Positions 47,604 to 58,843 are shown, numbered from the stretch's first letter. The stretch is 64,000 bases of DNA from Shewanella sp. 1CM18E (GCF_023161665.1 NZ_JALNTW010000012.1:62001-126000), one strand, 5' to 3'. Notes: generated by a model from the letters alone, not told the origin. A program made the numbers and translations.

Positions 47604-49043
47604 TTATTGAATTTCACGAGTTGGAATAACTTCTTGTAACTGATATTCACCCAGATTTTGCCACGATCTTATCCATGGCTCAGAAATTCCCGTGTTTGCC
47701 ACCAGCTTAGCAGAGTACTCTTGCGCCATTTTTCTATTATCAAAATGTCCGTTAAGTACAATCCAGCGCTGCTTATAACGCGCGACTCGCACTTGTGGTA
47801 CGCCATCCAAAGCCAATAACATGTTATTTAGTGATTTTATCTTTTTGACACTGGCAAGCTGCAAAGTGTAGCCCTTAGCTGGCTTTACAGTATGATCCAC
47901 AACATTTGCGTTAATAGTAATTTCAGAAGCCAACTGTTTAGTTGAATCTAGTTGATGTTCATTAACGTTATCGACTTTAGATGTCTCACCTATTACTCGC
48001 TTGGCATCGTCAAATTTCGTTGCAGGAATAGCAGGATAAGCATTAACCGTCTCCGTAATCGTATTACTTTGAGGCGTTTTTGCTTGTGCTTGTGTTAGTG
48101 CTTGAATTTGGCGTTTATCAATCTCTGTTTGTTTTGCGACGTTAGGCTTAATAAACACGTGCTTGTCTAAAATCTTAGCGCCATAAGCTTCGAGAAAACT
48201 ATCGTCCTGACTAAAGCGCGCTTCAATATCTGCCGCAAACTCTATCTTTTTGGTAGCTTGGTTTAACTTATTGGTACTGCTACCTAGAAATAGCCAGCTA
48301 GCCAGTAAGGCTACAATGATTACTGCCGACAAACCGATAATAGCTTTTAGTTTAGATCTTTTTACTAGCGTTTCAGGTTCACCATTTAAAGATAAGTTCA
48401 ATAAATCAACTACCTCTTTAGGCGTTCCCTGTTGCATTTCCAAGCGATTTTTAACTATGTCTCTTGGCGTAAATGGGTGTTGTTCACTGCGGCTTAACAG
48501 CGTGTAATAGAGACCTTCTCGTTCAGGCTGTTCTAATGGTTCAATTTGCACCGCTATAACTTGCTCTAGCAATGATTCTGGTAGTTGCTCAGTAAGCTCA
48601 CTAAAGAATTCAGCAGGCGCCGTCATCAATAGTTTGATTGATTTACCAGGCAATACCATTTGGCTAAGCACTATACACTCAGCCCAAATCTCTAATGGCA
48701 ACCAGTGAGCATCATCTAAAACAATACAACTCTCACTTGGTAATGAATCACTGACACTGAGCAGGCATTCTGGCAGTGGGATCTCATCGTCAAATACCGG
48801 ATCATTTAACAGCTGGACTAATACTTTGCGACGGATCTCGGCGCTATCGCAGTGTTTAGGGCACATCACTAATGCCGAGCTATGCTGCTCCAGCTCACTC
48901 AGTAATGCTGTGACTAAGGTTGTCTTGCCAGCTCCATCTTCCCCAGTTAGCACCATAAGTTGCTGGCCATAGGTACTTAGATGCAACAAACGCTGCAGTA
49001 ATGCATCTTGGCTTGGCAACAAAGTCGATTCTGTAAACGGCAT
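47604..49043 (-). CDS. damX: DamX: AAA-type ATPase with membrane segment and SPOR domain
   Basis: The 479-residue protein has a Walker A motif GEDGAGKTTLV (about residues 34-44) and the rest of an ATPase domain (to about 225), one membrane segment (about 234-253), a linker, and a SPOR domain (about 395-475) with YTLQLASVKKI. The SPOR domain binds denuded peptidoglycan at the septum, so the protein takes part in cell division. I start at the ATG 49041-49043; a TTG five codons upstream lacks a ribosome binding site. Confidence 0.9.
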   Translation of the reverse strand: MPFTESTLLPSQDALLQRLLHLSTYGQQLMVLTGEDGAGKTTLVTALLSELEQHSSALVMCPKHCDSAEIRRKVLVQLLNDPVFDDEIPLPECLLSVSDSLPSESCIVLDDAHWLPLEIWAECIVLSQMVLPGKSIKLLMTAPAEFFSELTEQLPESLLEQVIAVQIEPLEQPEREGLYYTLLSRSEQHPFTPRDIVKNRLEMQQGTPKEVVDLLNLSLNGEPETLVKRSKLKAIIGLSAVIIVALLASWLFLGSSTNKLNQATKKIEFAADIEARFSQDDSFLEAYGAKILDKHVFIKPNVAKQTEIDKRQIQALTQAQAKTPQSNTITETVNAYPAIPATKFDDAKRVIGETSKVDNVNEHQLDSTKQLASEITINANVVDHTVKPAKGYTLQLASVKKIKSLNNMLLALDGVPQVRVARYKQRWIVLNGHFDNRKMAQEYSAKLVANTGISEPWIRSWQNLGEYQLQEVIPTREIQ

Positions 49044-49193
49044 CAAATACGATCCCAACTAGCAAAAAAGTGATACGTTATTTCAGGTAATGAAAACGAG
49101 TAACTACCAGCAAGAGCTGGAGCTAAATAAGGAGAGTTAGAATTATGATTGCTAATTTGTAATTTAGAGTTCACCGATCACCTGCAACATCGT

Positions 49194-50273
49194 TTATGCG
49201 CAGTTGATAACCTCTTCCAGTAACTCATCAGTCACATCACTATAGATCCCTGCTTGGCCTATTGCCTCAGGTAATACTAATCGTAATTGACCTTTAAGTA
49301 CCTTCTTGTCTCGGCGCATATGCTTAATGAATTGCTCAAAATGCATAGTCTCAGGTGCTGATGTCGGTAAATCAAATACCGCTAATAACGCAGTAATACG
49401 ACAAACTATTGACTCATCGACTAACCCAAGCTTGTTTGATGTTTTTGCAGCAAGTACTGTGCCAGCAGAAACAGCTTCACCGTGCAGCCAAACACCGTAG
49501 CCCATCTCTGCTTCAATAGCATGACCAAAGGTGTGTCCAAGGTTTAACAGCGCGCGTACCGCTTGTTCTGTTTCGTCCTTTTCAACTACTTCGGCTTTGA
49601 TTTCACAACAACGACTAATCGCATATTCAAGTGCATCAGTATCCAGTGCTCGTAGGGCGTCGACGTTATTTTCAAGCCATTGAAAAAAGTCTGCGTCCCA
49701 AATAACACCATATTTGATAACTTCAGCCATACCTGCTGCAAACTCACGCTTTGGTAGCGTGCTGAGACAGTTGGTATCAATTAACACGCACTTAGGCTGA
49801 TAGAATGCACCTATCATATTTTTACCTAGCGGATGGTTAACTGCAGTTTTACCACCAACAGACGAATCTACTTGCGATAACAGCGTAGTCGGAATTTGGA
49901 TGAAATCGACACCACGTTGGTAACTGGCAGCTGCAAAGCCTGTCATATCACCAATGACTCCACCGCCTAAGGCGACTAAAACGGTATCACGACCAAGGTT
50001 TTGCTCTAGCAGTGAAGTGAAAATAACATTCATCTGCTCAAGCGTTTTGTATTGCTCACCGTCAGGTAATATCACCGGCGTCACGCACGCGAAATCCGAC
50101 AGCATAGCTTCTACCTGATCAAGGTAGAGAGGCGCTATCGTTTCATTGGTAACGATTAGAATGTTTTTATGTTGAAGATAGCGAGCTAGATGCTCGCTAC
50201 TACTAAACAAATTCTGGCCAATTTCAATTGGGTAACTACGCTCTTCGAGCTCAACCAGAACTTGTTTCGTCAT
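49194..50273 (-). CDS. aroB: 3-dehydroquinate synthase
   Basis: The 359-residue enzyme has the NAD-binding region [22 protein letters not shown] (about residues 99-120), [18 protein letters not shown] (about 136-153) and the metal ligands in [11 protein letters not shown] (about 244-254). It makes 3-dehydroquinate in the shikimate pathway. It follows aroK with 3 bp between stop and start. Confidence 0.96.
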   Translation of the reverse strand: MTKQVLVELEERSYPIEIGQNLFSSSEHLARYLQHKNILIVTNETIAPLYLDQVEAMLSDFACVTPVILPDGEQYKTLEQMNVIFTSLLEQNLGRDTVLVALGGGVIGDMTGFAAASYQRGVDFIQIPTTLLSQVDSSVGGKTAVNHPLGKNMIGAFYQPKCVLIDTNCLSTLPKREFAAGMAEVIKYGVIWDADFFQWLENNVDALRALDTDALEYAISRCCEIKAEVVEKDETEQAVRALLNLGHTFGHAIEAEMGYGVWLHGEAVSAGTVLAAKTSNKLGLVDESIVCRITALLAVFDLPTSAPETMHFEQFIKHMRRDKKVLKGQLRLVLPEAIGQAGIYSDVTDELLEEVINCA

Positions 50274-50276
50274 ATC

Positions 50277-50792
50277 TTAAAAACCTAATTGTTCGATAAT
50301 TTGGTTTGCAACCACTTTGGCGCTTTGCTCGTCAGTCTTAACGATGACGTCTGCAATCTCTTCATATAGAGGATTGCGCACCTCTGCTAGGTTTTCTAGC
50401 ACTTCTCGTGGATCTTCAACTTGAAGTAATGGACGACGCTTATCTCTTTGCGTACGTGCAACTTGCTTGTCGATAGTTGTTTCTAGGTAAACAACGATAC
50501 CACGCGCAGAAAGATTGTTACGGATCTCTTTGCTTTGAATCGAGCCACCGCCTGTTGCTAAGACGATACCCTGTTTTTCGGTTAGATCAGCGACAACCTG
50601 TGTTTCACGGTTGCGGAAACCCTCTTCACCTTCAACATCAAAAACCCAAGCGATATCAGCACCTGTACGGCTTTCAATTTCTTGATCTGAATCGTGGAAC
50701 TCTAAGTGCAGCATCTGTGCCAGATGACGGCCTATAGTGCTTTTACCAGCCCCCATAGGGCCTACTAGGAAAATATTACGTTTCTCGGCCAT
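50277..50792 (-). CDS. aroK: Shikimate kinase
   Basis: The 171-residue kinase has the Walker A motif [12 protein letters not shown] (residues 11-22), the shikimate-binding FHDSDQEIE (about 32-40) and GGG (about 79-81). It phosphorylates shikimate and is translated just before aroB. It is the AroK rather than AroL form judged by position. Confidence 0.96.
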   Translation of the reverse strand: MAEKRNIFLVGPMGAGKSTIGRHLAQMLHLEFHDSDQEIESRTGADIAWVFDVEGEEGFRNRETQVVADLTEKQGIVLATGGGSIQSKEIRNNLSARGIVVYLETTIDKQVARTQRDKRRPLLQVEDPREVLENLAEVRNPLYEEIADVIVKTDEQSAKVVANQIIEQLGF

Positions 50793-51006
50793 TTGATTTA
50801 TACGTCTGAATCTTATTTAAGTTTGCCTATGTCAACTCAAATAAACGGAGTTGACCTTTAATCTTACCTTGCTCTATTGAGACTTGACCGCTGATTATCT
50901 CAGCTAAGTGCCATCTAAGGCAAGCGGGGAATGCATTTCTATCAAAAATGTATCGAGCTAAATGATAAAGCTAGTGTTATGCACTAGCTTTATCTGCTTG
51001 AATATT

Positions 51007-53055
51007 TTATAGCGCCTCTGAAACGATCTTTGGCGTCACAAAGATGAGTAGCTCTTGGCGCTCATTTTTATCCGAAGTATTTCTAAACATAAAGCCCAAG
51101 TACGGAATGTCACCCAGAATTGGTACTTTACTGACTCGACTAATCAATTGTTGCTGATAAATACCACCAAGCACAATGGTTTCACCGTGATCCACCAGCA
51201 CTTGCGTACCAATACGCTGTGTATCAATAGACACCGCCTGACCTGTTGGTGTATCAACCGTTTTACCTTGAGAATCTTGAGTAATCTCTAAATCTAAGAT
51301 GACTCGATTATCCGGCGTAATTTGCGGTGTAACACGTAAAGAGAGTACCGCTTTTTTAAACGTTACTGTTGTCGCACCACTAGAACTGGCTTCTACATAA
51401 GGGATCTCGACACCCTGCTCAATAAACGCTGCTTTTTGATTAGAGGTGGTAATGCGCGGACTAGCAATAATCTCACCTTTGTTTTCCTGCTCTAACGCGC
51501 TAAGTTCTAAATCCAATACCGTTCCGTCAGCAAGCTTTGCAACATGAAACGCGATACTGGTTGGATTCGCTACTGCCGCAGGCAAGTTAACGTTTAACCG
51601 GTCACCAATACTCGGAATTGTACCGTTGGCGATATCGTTAGCGCCTTCTAAGCTCCCCGAGGTACCTTTATCACCTTGCTGATCTGTAATACCCCAGCGA
51701 ACACCTAAGTCTTCTGAAACATCATCCTTAACTGTTACCATTCTGGCTTCAATTAATACCTGCTTGATTGGAATATCCAGTACTTCAATTAGGCGATGAA
51801 TGTTCTCTAAAGTCTCTTCAGTATCTTTAACCAATAAAGTGTTAGTTCGTTCATCAACAGCCACACTGCCGCGAGCGCTTAATAAACTTGAGTCTTCGCT
51901 TTTAAGCAACCCAGCAATATCGGTCGCTTTGGCATAATTGATCTGCAAATACTCAGAGTACAGCGGAGCCAACTCCTTAACTTCTTGCTTATTCTTAAGC
52001 TCTTGGCTTTCACGAATTGCTATTTCTTCACTTGGCGCAATCATCAAGATATTGCCTTCAATACGCTTATCTAGTCCTTTAGCTTGTAAAATCAAATCAA
52101 GCGCTTGGTCCCAAGGCACATCATCCAGTCTAAGCGTGATGTCCCCCTCAACCGTGTCACTGGTGACTAAGTTGAAATTGTTATAGTCGGCGATAATTTG
52201 CAGAACTGTACGAACCGAAATATTTTGGAAGTTTAACGATAGCGAACGCCCTTCGTATTTCTTTTCTTCCTTAACAATATTCATCCTTTCAGCTTTTTTC
52301 ATGGTTAACTTGAATAAGCTGCCGTCTTGCTGGTAGTTGTATTCATAGTTACCTTCAATATCAATAAGGAACCTAGCAGTTAAATCTTCTTTAAAGGTTT
52401 CAAAGCTTTTAACTGGAGTAGCAAAGTCATACACATCCATGACATATAAAAAATCGCTATCCATGTCTGTGTTATAAAGCTTAAGTTCGAGCTTAGCGCC
52501 AATTTGTTCGACGTTAGCCGCCACAGAGCTGTTATTTAGCTTCACTAACAGTTCGCCGCCACCATCAGCGGTCCGACGAAAATCAATCTTCTCAATACTG
52601 TTTACGAATGGATTAGCATCTGTGCCTTGACTCGCGATCTCATCATTAATGGTTAAGCGATAAGTATTGCCAACCACTTTACCTTGGTAAGGCTTTACCT
52701 TTTCGAGACCAATGAAAACTTGTAAATCACGGCCTTTAGGCACGGTACTCACAGTTTCAACCCCCACGGTATCAATAGGCAGAGTCTGTTTGTCTAATCC
52801 AGAAATACTATCGCTAAAACCTAAGATAATTTGTGCCGGATCAGCGTTAAGAGCTATCTCCGGAGCTTGGATATCATTTTCAAAGATCAGTTGTAATTCA
52901 AGTTGGTGGTCTACCACTGCATGATATTTAACATCAACAAGTCGGTTAGCGGCATACGAATGCTGAGTCATACCAAGAATTAATGCGACACCAATAATAG
53001 CCTTAAACAAAGACATATCCTTATAACTGGTTGCTAGCGTGGTTAAAGATCTCAT
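51007..53055 (-). CDS. pilQ: Type IV pilus secretin PilQ
   Basis: The 682-residue outer-membrane secretin has an N-terminal signal, AMIN domains (about 40-240), an STN/N0 domain with NFQNISVRTVLQIIADYNNFNL (about 270-290), N1 and the secretin barrel (about 400-680) with VPILGDIPYLGFMFRN near the C-terminus. It forms the pilus exit channel. I start at the ATG 53053-53055 (GAGGGA seven bases before); the ATG at 53070 has no usable site. Confidence 0.93.
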   Translation of the reverse strand: MRSLTTLATSYKDMSLFKAIIGVALILGMTQHSYAANRLVDVKYHAVVDHQLELQLIFENDIQAPEIALNADPAQIILGFSDSISGLDKQTLPIDTVGVETVSTVPKGRDLQVFIGLEKVKPYQGKVVGNTYRLTINDEIASQGTDANPFVNSIEKIDFRRTADGGGELLVKLNNSSVAANVEQIGAKLELKLYNTDMDSDFLYVMDVYDFATPVKSFETFKEDLTARFLIDIEGNYEYNYQQDGSLFKLTMKKAERMNIVKEEKKYEGRSLSLNFQNISVRTVLQIIADYNNFNLVTSDTVEGDITLRLDDVPWDQALDLILQAKGLDKRIEGNILMIAPSEEIAIRESQELKNKQEVKELAPLYSEYLQINYAKATDIAGLLKSEDSSLLSARGSVAVDERTNTLLVKDTEETLENIHRLIEVLDIPIKQVLIEARMVTVKDDVSEDLGVRWGITDQQGDKGTSGSLEGANDIANGTIPSIGDRLNVNLPAAVANPTSIAFHVAKLADGTVLDLELSALEQENKGEIIASPRITTSNQKAAFIEQGVEIPYVEASSSGATTVTFKKAVLSLRVTPQITPDNRVILDLEITQDSQGKTVDTPTGQAVSIDTQRIGTQVLVDHGETIVLGGIYQQQLISRVSKVPILGDIPYLGFMFRNTSDKNERQELLIFVTPKIVSEAL

Positions 53056-53076
53056 TATTCCCTCAGTCATCTCTAA

Positions 53077-53595
53077 TTATTCTCCAGTCAAATCCATGCT
53101 GCTGTATCTTTCAGTCCAGCAACCAGAACCATCTGGAATCAACTCTATTATTTCTACAGTTTGCGGGGTTACCTTAGCAATTCTTCCGTGGTAAAGACCT
53201 AGAAACTGTCCCACTCCTAATCGGTATACACTGCCGTCAGTGGTTTCAAGCAATGCCCAAATATCTTGCTGTTCACTCAATGTTCCGCGCATTTTCAAGT
53301 TATCAAGTGCATAGGTCTCTAGTCGGCCTTTACGGCGTTTTAGATCCGGCTGCAAGCAATCCTTGGTGGTATCAATAACTTCTTCGGTTAGCTCCCTTGA
53401 TGGCGGCACATAAGGGCTACGCATTAAATCGGCTTGATAAGCAAAGTGTTCAAACTTTGGCGTTTCTTTCAATGGTGGAATATGAGCAACATGTTGAGCT
53501 TTGGTTGTCGTCACAAATAGCTCAAGATCGCTCTTATCACCTAAACAACCTGTTAGCAGCAAACTCAGCAAAATTAGAGGTAACAATCGAATCAT
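53077..53595 (-). CDS. pilP: Type IV pilus lipoprotein PilP
   Basis: The 172-residue protein has a lipobox LLTGC (Cys17) and a PilP beta domain (about 85-165, with LKMRGTLSEQQDIWALLE and RLGVGQFLGLYHGRI). PilP binds PilQ and links the PilMNO complex to the secretin. It overlaps pilO by 4 bases. Confidence 0.93.
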   Translation of the reverse strand: MIRLLPLILLSLLLTGCLGDKSDLELFVTTTKAQHVAHIPPLKETPKFEHFAYQADLMRSPYVPPSRELTEEVIDTTKDCLQPDLKRRKGRLETYALDNLKMRGTLSEQQDIWALLETTDGSVYRLGVGQFLGLYHGRIAKVTPQTVEIIELIPDGSGCWTERYSSMDLTGE

Positions 53596-54212
53596 TTTGC
53601 ACCTCCTTGCTGACCGCTAGGCGGAAGCTCGGCGCCCTCTTTGAAGCGATAAGTTTTAGCCAGGATATCCATACCCAAATCACCAGAACCGTTACGCTTA
53701 ATCACAAAGTCATGCAAACTCACAATTCGTGGCAATTTGGCCACACCATCTACCAAATGCCCTAATTCGTGATAATCCCCATCTACTACAATTTTAATCG
53801 GGAATTCGATATAGAAATCTCGAGTAATTTCAGAGTCCCAGTCCAAACTTTTAATGCTCAAACCCGAGTCGGTGGCAACAAATGTAATGTCATCGAGTAG
53901 ACCAGGCATTTCATTTTTAGATGGCAGCATCTTCAACAACTCAGCAAACTGCACTTCCATTACAGCTAGCTGCTCACGATACAGTTTTAAGTTGGCCGCC
54001 AACTGATATTTAGATTTAAAGTCAGCTTTAAGTTGTTGCTCTTTTTGTTGCTCAGCGTTAAGGCTATCAAGCGCTTCTGACACAAATAGAAAGTAGCTTG
54101 CTACAAACACACATACCGCCAGCATTACCGCAAAAACGATTTTAACTAGCTGCGGCCAAGCACCAATGTTTTCAAAGTCGATATCATTAAACTGACTTAA
54201 GTCGAGGTTCAT
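53592..54212 (-). CDS. pilO: Type IV pilus alignment protein PilO
   Basis: The 206-residue protein has one membrane segment (about residues 25-47), a coiled coil (to about 100) and a periplasmic ferredoxin-like fold with FPIKIVVDGDYHELGHLVDGVAKLPRIV. It pairs with PilN in the inner-membrane alignment complex. It overlaps both neighbours by 4 bases. Confidence 0.93.
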   Translation of the reverse strand: MNLDLSQFNDIDFENIGAWPQLVKIVFAVMLAVCVFVASYFLFVSEALDSLNAEQQKEQQLKADFKSKYQLAANLKLYREQLAVMEVQFAELLKMLPSKNEMPGLLDDITFVATDSGLSIKSLDWDSEITRDFYIEFPIKIVVDGDYHELGHLVDGVAKLPRIVSLHDFVIKRNGSGDLGMDILAKTYRFKEGAELPPSGQQGGAK

Positions 54213-54790
54213 TTAGTGCCTCCCTTAGTCTCAGGCTTATCTTTATTTGCGTTATCAACAATCGTTACACGCAAAGTAAAGCGCTGTAATTGTCTTAACT
54301 CTTCATTTTGCGCCACAATAGATTGCATATTAGGATCGTGTAGCCAAGCGGATGCCGCCACCTTACGCATCATATTAGCCACATTGTTATTAGATTCACT
54401 CCGCCCCTCAATCCATAGCAAGCTGCCCTTCTTTTCTATACTAGAAAGGTAGATCCCAGGAGGTACAACTCGTACAAGCTCATCTAGTACATGAGTAGGT
54501 AGGTTTCTTGATTGCTGCAGGTTAAGAATAATCTCTGTGCGTCTTTCAATATCTTTTTTACGGGTGCGGATTTTGGTGATCTCAGCAATTTGAGACTCCA
54601 ACAATTGAATTTCTGACTGCAGGTAATTATTACGGCTTTTTTGATCATCGATAAACATATCGACTGCCATCAAAAATAGGTATACCAGCAACCCAGAGAC
54701 CAAAAATACCAAAGCGAGTATACCGGTATAATCCCGTTTTTGTTTTTCACGCGCTTCTTCACGCCAAGGTAATAGGTTTATGTTCGCCAT
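54209..54790 (-). CDS. pilN: Type IV pilus alignment protein PilN
   Basis: The 193-residue protein begins MANINLLPWREEAREKQKRD, the conserved cytoplasmic tail that binds PilM, followed by a membrane segment (about 25-45), a coiled coil and a periplasmic fold. It overlaps pilM by 13 bases and pilO by 4. Confidence 0.94.
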   Translation of the reverse strand: MANINLLPWREEAREKQKRDYTGILALVFLVSGLLVYLFLMAVDMFIDDQKSRNNYLQSEIQLLESQIAEITKIRTRKKDIERRTEIILNLQQSRNLPTHVLDELVRVVPPGIYLSSIEKKGSLLWIEGRSESNNNVANMMRKVAASAWLHDPNMQSIVAQNEELRQLQRFTLRVTIVDNANKDKPETKGGTK

Positions 54791-55857
54791 TCTGAGTAGC
54801 TCCTTAGCGCTAAACCGCAGGCCAACATATATTTATTAATTTGAGGTTGAAGAAAACGCTTAATCTCTTCATCTGCATGCAGGCACCCTTTAAAAGGATC
54901 TGCAACGATAGTCCGCACACCTAATTCATTGATCATTAGATTTGCCATACCTTCGAGTTTTGAAGTGCCACCGCAAAGGACAATATAGTCAACTTTGTCA
55001 CGCCCACTTGATGTGCAGTAAATCTGCAAAGTACGTTTTATTTGTTGTAATAGTTGAGTTTGAAACGGGGAAAGGACTTCAAAGACATAGTTTCTTGGTA
55101 AATCGCCTTCAATCTTGGCCTTTTCAGCTTGCTCATAGGTCATGCCGTAAAACGATAAAATTGACTGAGTGAATTGATCGCCACCAAATGCTTGCTCACG
55201 CACAAAGGTTGTTTCACCATTTTCAACCACTGAGAAGGTGGTAATATTTGCACCAATATCCACCAGCGCCACCACTTTATCATTTAGATCTGCTGGCAGT
55301 TGCTTAGCGATCACGTCAAAAGAACGGCCTAAGGCATAGCCTTCTACATCAACCACCTTCGCTTCAAGGTTTACCGCATCTAGCGAGTCAATCAAGCTAT
55401 CAATATTTTCACTACGACATGCGCTTAACAGCACATCAACTTTGCTGGGATCAGTTCGATTGTTGCTTAAGGTTTCAAAATCAATATTGACCTCATCAAG
55501 TGAATAAGGAATAAGATTGTCTGCTTCAATTTCAATTTGAGCCTCCATCTCTTCTTCACTTAATGCAGAATCCATATAAATAACTTTGGTCATAACCGCT
55601 GAACCAGAAACGGCGACAGCAGCATAGGTTGTTGACTTAGGTAATACACGTTTGACTTGCCTTAATGCATCAATAACCGCCTCGCTATCACGAATTTCAT
55701 GATCATTAACCGCTCCCTTTTTCAAAGGAACAGCAGCGTGGCTTAATATTTTATATCCATCAGCAGTCTTACTCAGCAATATGGCTTTCACTTCATGGGA
55801 TCCAACATCTATCCCCACCATTTGCGGCGCTTGACGCTTCCAAAAGTTAGAAAGCAT
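54778..55857 (-). CDS. pilM: Type IV pilus actin-like protein PilM
   Basis: The 359-residue cytoplasmic protein has the actin/FtsA-type nucleotide fold, with MVGIDVGSHEVKAILLSK (residues 13-30), ALVDIGANITTFSVVENG (about 201-218) and VLCGGTSKLEGM. It recruits PilN and is the first gene of pilMNOPQ. It is divergent from mrcA across 430 bp. Confidence 0.94.
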   Translation of the reverse strand: MLSNFWKRQAPQMVGIDVGSHEVKAILLSKTADGYKILSHAAVPLKKGAVNDHEIRDSEAVIDALRQVKRVLPKSTTYAAVAVSGSAVMTKVIYMDSALSEEEMEAQIEIEADNLIPYSLDEVNIDFETLSNNRTDPSKVDVLLSACRSENIDSLIDSLDAVNLEAKVVDVEGYALGRSFDVIAKQLPADLNDKVVALVDIGANITTFSVVENGETTFVREQAFGGDQFTQSILSFYGMTYEQAEKAKIEGDLPRNYVFEVLSPFQTQLLQQIKRTLQIYCTSSGRDKVDYIVLCGGTSKLEGMANLMINELGVRTIVADPFKGCLHADEEIKRFLQPQINKYMLACGLALRSYSEWRT

Positions 55858-56287
55858 AGTTCTAAGTCACTTTTATCGTTATGTATCAACAGTAGATTAG
55901 CACAGAATCAACTCGTTACAGCTATTTGTACAAAATGTTTATTCATTTTACAAATGCCATTTTTTTGATCTCAATCCAATTACTTGTCAATAACCACTAC
56001 ATTCCCCCATTTTGCCGACTTGTGTTTTAAAATTAAGCACTTTAGTGCTATCCGAACTAGCAGTAAAAACTAATTAAGATTAAATTGGCAGTTATAAAAA
56101 CTGATTGGATATTTTTAGAACATTTAACTTCTAGATAAATACTCACTAATAAAACTCAAGTTTTACGGCTATTATTTTTCTAATTAACAATTTTCAGTAA
56201 AAAGCATTAGCGAAATAAAGCGACAAGACTTCACCATTTCGACCACGGCTTATATACTATTGTTCTTAATTTAATTCTTGGAATATT
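55858..56287. other. Divergent intergenic region between pilM and mrcA
   Basis: This 430-bp AT-rich region must hold the promoters of the leftward pilMNOPQ operon and of mrcA. I saw no gene and no strong repeat. Confidence 0.6.
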
Positions 56288-58843
56288 GTGGTGAAGTGGT
56301 TAAAACGACTTTTTATAGCTTTCTTTAGCCTAGGTTTACTTGGCATCGCCGCAATTGTTGCTGCGTATTTTTACGTGTTGCCTGACCTACCGGATGTCAC
56401 AACGCTAAAGACAGTAAAGCTGCAAACACCACTTCGAATTTATAGTAGTGATGGCAAGCTGATCTCACAGTTTGGTGAGAAACGACGCATTCCATTAAAA
56501 CTAGAAGACGTGCCTAAACCACTACTACAAGCCTTTATTGCTACCGAAGATGCGCGCTTTTACGAGCACAAAGGTATTGACCCTATTGGTATCATACGTG
56601 CGGCTTCAGTGATGCTAGCCACCGGTGAGAAAAAGCAAGGCGCAAGTACCATTACCATGCAGGTTGCGCGTAACTTCTTTTTGACTCGCGACAAAACCAT
56701 CATCCGTAAAGTTAAAGAGATTTTCATCTCGATACATATTGAGCAGCTACTCACAAAAGATGAGATTTTGGAGCTATATGTAAACCGTATCTACTTAGGC
56801 CAGCGCGCCTACGGTGTTGGCGCAGCAGCTCAAGTGTATTACGGCAAGGAGGTTAGCGAGCTTACATTGCCAGAAATGGCAGTAATTGCAGGCTTACCTA
56901 AAGCGCCTTCAACCTTAAACCCTATTACTTCAAAAACACGCGCAAAAGCACGCCGTAACGTTGTACTAATGCGAATGAACGAAGTGGGTTACATCAACAG
57001 TGCCGAATACCAAGCTGCATTAGAGAGCCCAATTACCGCTAAGTACCACGGTGCAGTTATCGATCTTTACGCTCCGTATATTTCAGAAATGGCGCGTGAT
57101 TACTTAGTTGAAAAACTAGGTGAAGAAGAGGCTTATACCGGCGGCTATGATATCTATACCACAGTCGACTCTAAGCTGCAGCTCGATGCACAAAAGGCTC
57201 TACGCAACAACGTATATGCTTATGATGAGCGTCATGGCTACCGCGGTCGAGTAAAAGAGCTTTGGACAACCACCGCTCTAGAAACTGAAGAAGTTACTGC
57301 AAAACTAAAGCAAACAGGTGCTTTCCAAGGCATGCTACCTGCAGCCGTAATGACTGTGGATGAGCAGACTGCCACAGTGATGACAGCTAAAGGCGAAACC
57401 ATTGAGCTACCTTGGGATGGTATAAAATGGGCACGTCGATTTATTACCAATAAACGCCAAGGTAAAGCCCCCAAGCAGGCTACAGATGTACTCAAGCCTG
57501 GTGAGCAAGTTTGGATCCGTAACAATGGTAACTTCTGGCAATTAAGCCAAGTGCCTCTAGTGGCAAGTGCATTAGTTTCACTAGATCCACACGACGGTGC
57601 GATTCGCACTTTAGTGGGTGGTTTTAGCTTCTACACCAGCCAATATAACCGCGTGACTCAAGCTAAACGTCAGTTAGGTTCAAACATTAAACCGTTTATT
57701 TATAGCGCTGCGATGGAAAAAGGCTATACCCTAGCCACATTAATTAACAACGCACCGATTAATAAGCCTGACACTCGCCAAGGTACTGCGTGGCGCCCTA
57801 AAAACTCACCTGATGTTTATGGCGGCCCTACTCGTCTTCGCGTTGGTTTAGCCCAATCAATCAACGTAATGTCAGTTAGAGCTATGCGTTATGCGGGGCT
57901 TGATGCAACGATTGCTGAACTTGTTAAGTTTGGCTTTGACCCAGCGGATCTCCCTCGCAATGAGTCAATTGCGCTTGGTTCGCCATCAGTAACACCTTTA
58001 CAAGTGGTCACTGCATTTTCTGTTTTTGCCAATGGCGGCTTCTTAGTTGAACCTTACTTTATTGAACGTGTTGAAACTGCAACGGGCTCGATTGTTGAGC
58101 AAGCAAACCCAACATTAGCCTGTAAGCCAACAATAGCTGAGCAAGCTTTTGTCAGTGACGACCCATTTGCCGCTATGGCCCATGAGCTTCAAGCGAGCAC
58201 CAATGCTGAAGATCTTCAGCCACCAGCTGATGAAGTTTTACACTGTGGTGACGCTGACTCACGTTATGCGCCACAAATTATCTCTGAGCAAACAGCATTC
58301 TTAATCACCCAAGCACTGAAAAGTGTAATTTGGGGTGGTGGAGACTGGAGCAAAGGCACTGGTTGGAACGGTACCGCATGGCGCGCAGCACGAGTTGTGA
58401 AACGTCGAGATATTGCCGGCAAAACTGGTACAACTAACGAATCACGTGATACTTGGTTCAGTGGCTTTAATCCAAAACTTGCCACCACAGTATGGGTTGG
58501 TTTTGATGACCACAGCCAAGAACTTGGTCGTACAAGCTGGAATGCCAACGGTGCAAAAGATCAGATCTCACTCGCTGAAGCTGGTGCAAAAACTGCCGGT
58601 CCAGGTTGGAACGAGTTTATGAAAGATGCGCTAACTGGTACACCTGAAATACCAGTGTCACCGCCAGAAGGCATTGTATCTGCAAGAATTGATTTAGCGA
58701 CGGGTAAACTTACTCGCAAAACAGACCACACCAGTAAGTTCGAGTACTTTATCTCAGGTACAGAGCCAACTGAATATGTGACAGATCAAGAAGATAATAG
58801 CGATATCTTCATTGATAAACCTGAAGAAGATCTGTTTCAGTAA
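56288..58843 (+). CDS. mrcA: Penicillin-binding protein 1A (bifunctional peptidoglycan synthase)
   Basis: The 851-residue protein has an N-terminal membrane anchor (about residues 9-31), the glycosyltransferase domain (about 55-235) with TEDARFYEHKGIDPIGIIRA and GASTITMQVARNFFLT, an OB-like insert, and the transpeptidase domain with the active-site SNIK in RQLGSNIKPFIYS (about 458-470), SIN and GKTGTTNES (about 712-720). It starts at a GTG; a second GTG follows directly. Its activator LpoA is encoded at 38004-39878. Confidence 0.95.
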   Translation: MVKWLKRLFIAFFSLGLLGIAAIVAAYFYVLPDLPDVTTLKTVKLQTPLRIYSSDGKLISQFGEKRRIPLKLEDVPKPLLQAFIATEDARFYEHKGIDPIGIIRAASVMLATGEKKQGASTITMQVARNFFLTRDKTIIRKVKEIFISIHIEQLLTKDEILELYVNRIYLGQRAYGVGAAAQVYYGKEVSELTLPEMAVIAGLPKAPSTLNPITSKTRAKARRNVVLMRMNEVGYINSAEYQAALESPITAKYHGAVIDLYAPYISEMARDYLVEKLGEEEAYTGGYDIYTTVDSKLQLDAQKALRNNVYAYDERHGYRGRVKELWTTTALETEEVTAKLKQTGAFQGMLPAAVMTVDEQTATVMTAKGETIELPWDGIKWARRFITNKRQGKAPKQATDVLKPGEQVWIRNNGNFWQLSQVPLVASALVSLDPHDGAIRTLVGGFSFYTSQYNRVTQAKRQLGSNIKPFIYSAAMEKGYTLATLINNAPINKPDTRQGTAWRPKNSPDVYGGPTRLRVGLAQSINVMSVRAMRYAGLDATIAELVKFGFDPADLPRNESIALGSPSVTPLQVVTAFSVFANGGFLVEPYFIERVETATGSIVEQANPTLACKPTIAEQAFVSDDPFAAMAHELQASTNAEDLQPPADEVLHCGDADSRYAPQIISEQTAFLITQALKSVIWGGGDWSKGTGWNGTAWRAARVVKRRDIAGKTGTTNESRDTWFSGFNPKLATTVWVGFDDHSQELGRTSWNANGAKDQISLAEAGAKTAGPGWNEFMKDALTGTPEIPVSPPEGIVSARIDLATGKLTRKTDHTSKFEYFISGTEPTEYVTDQEDNSDIFIDKPEEDLFQ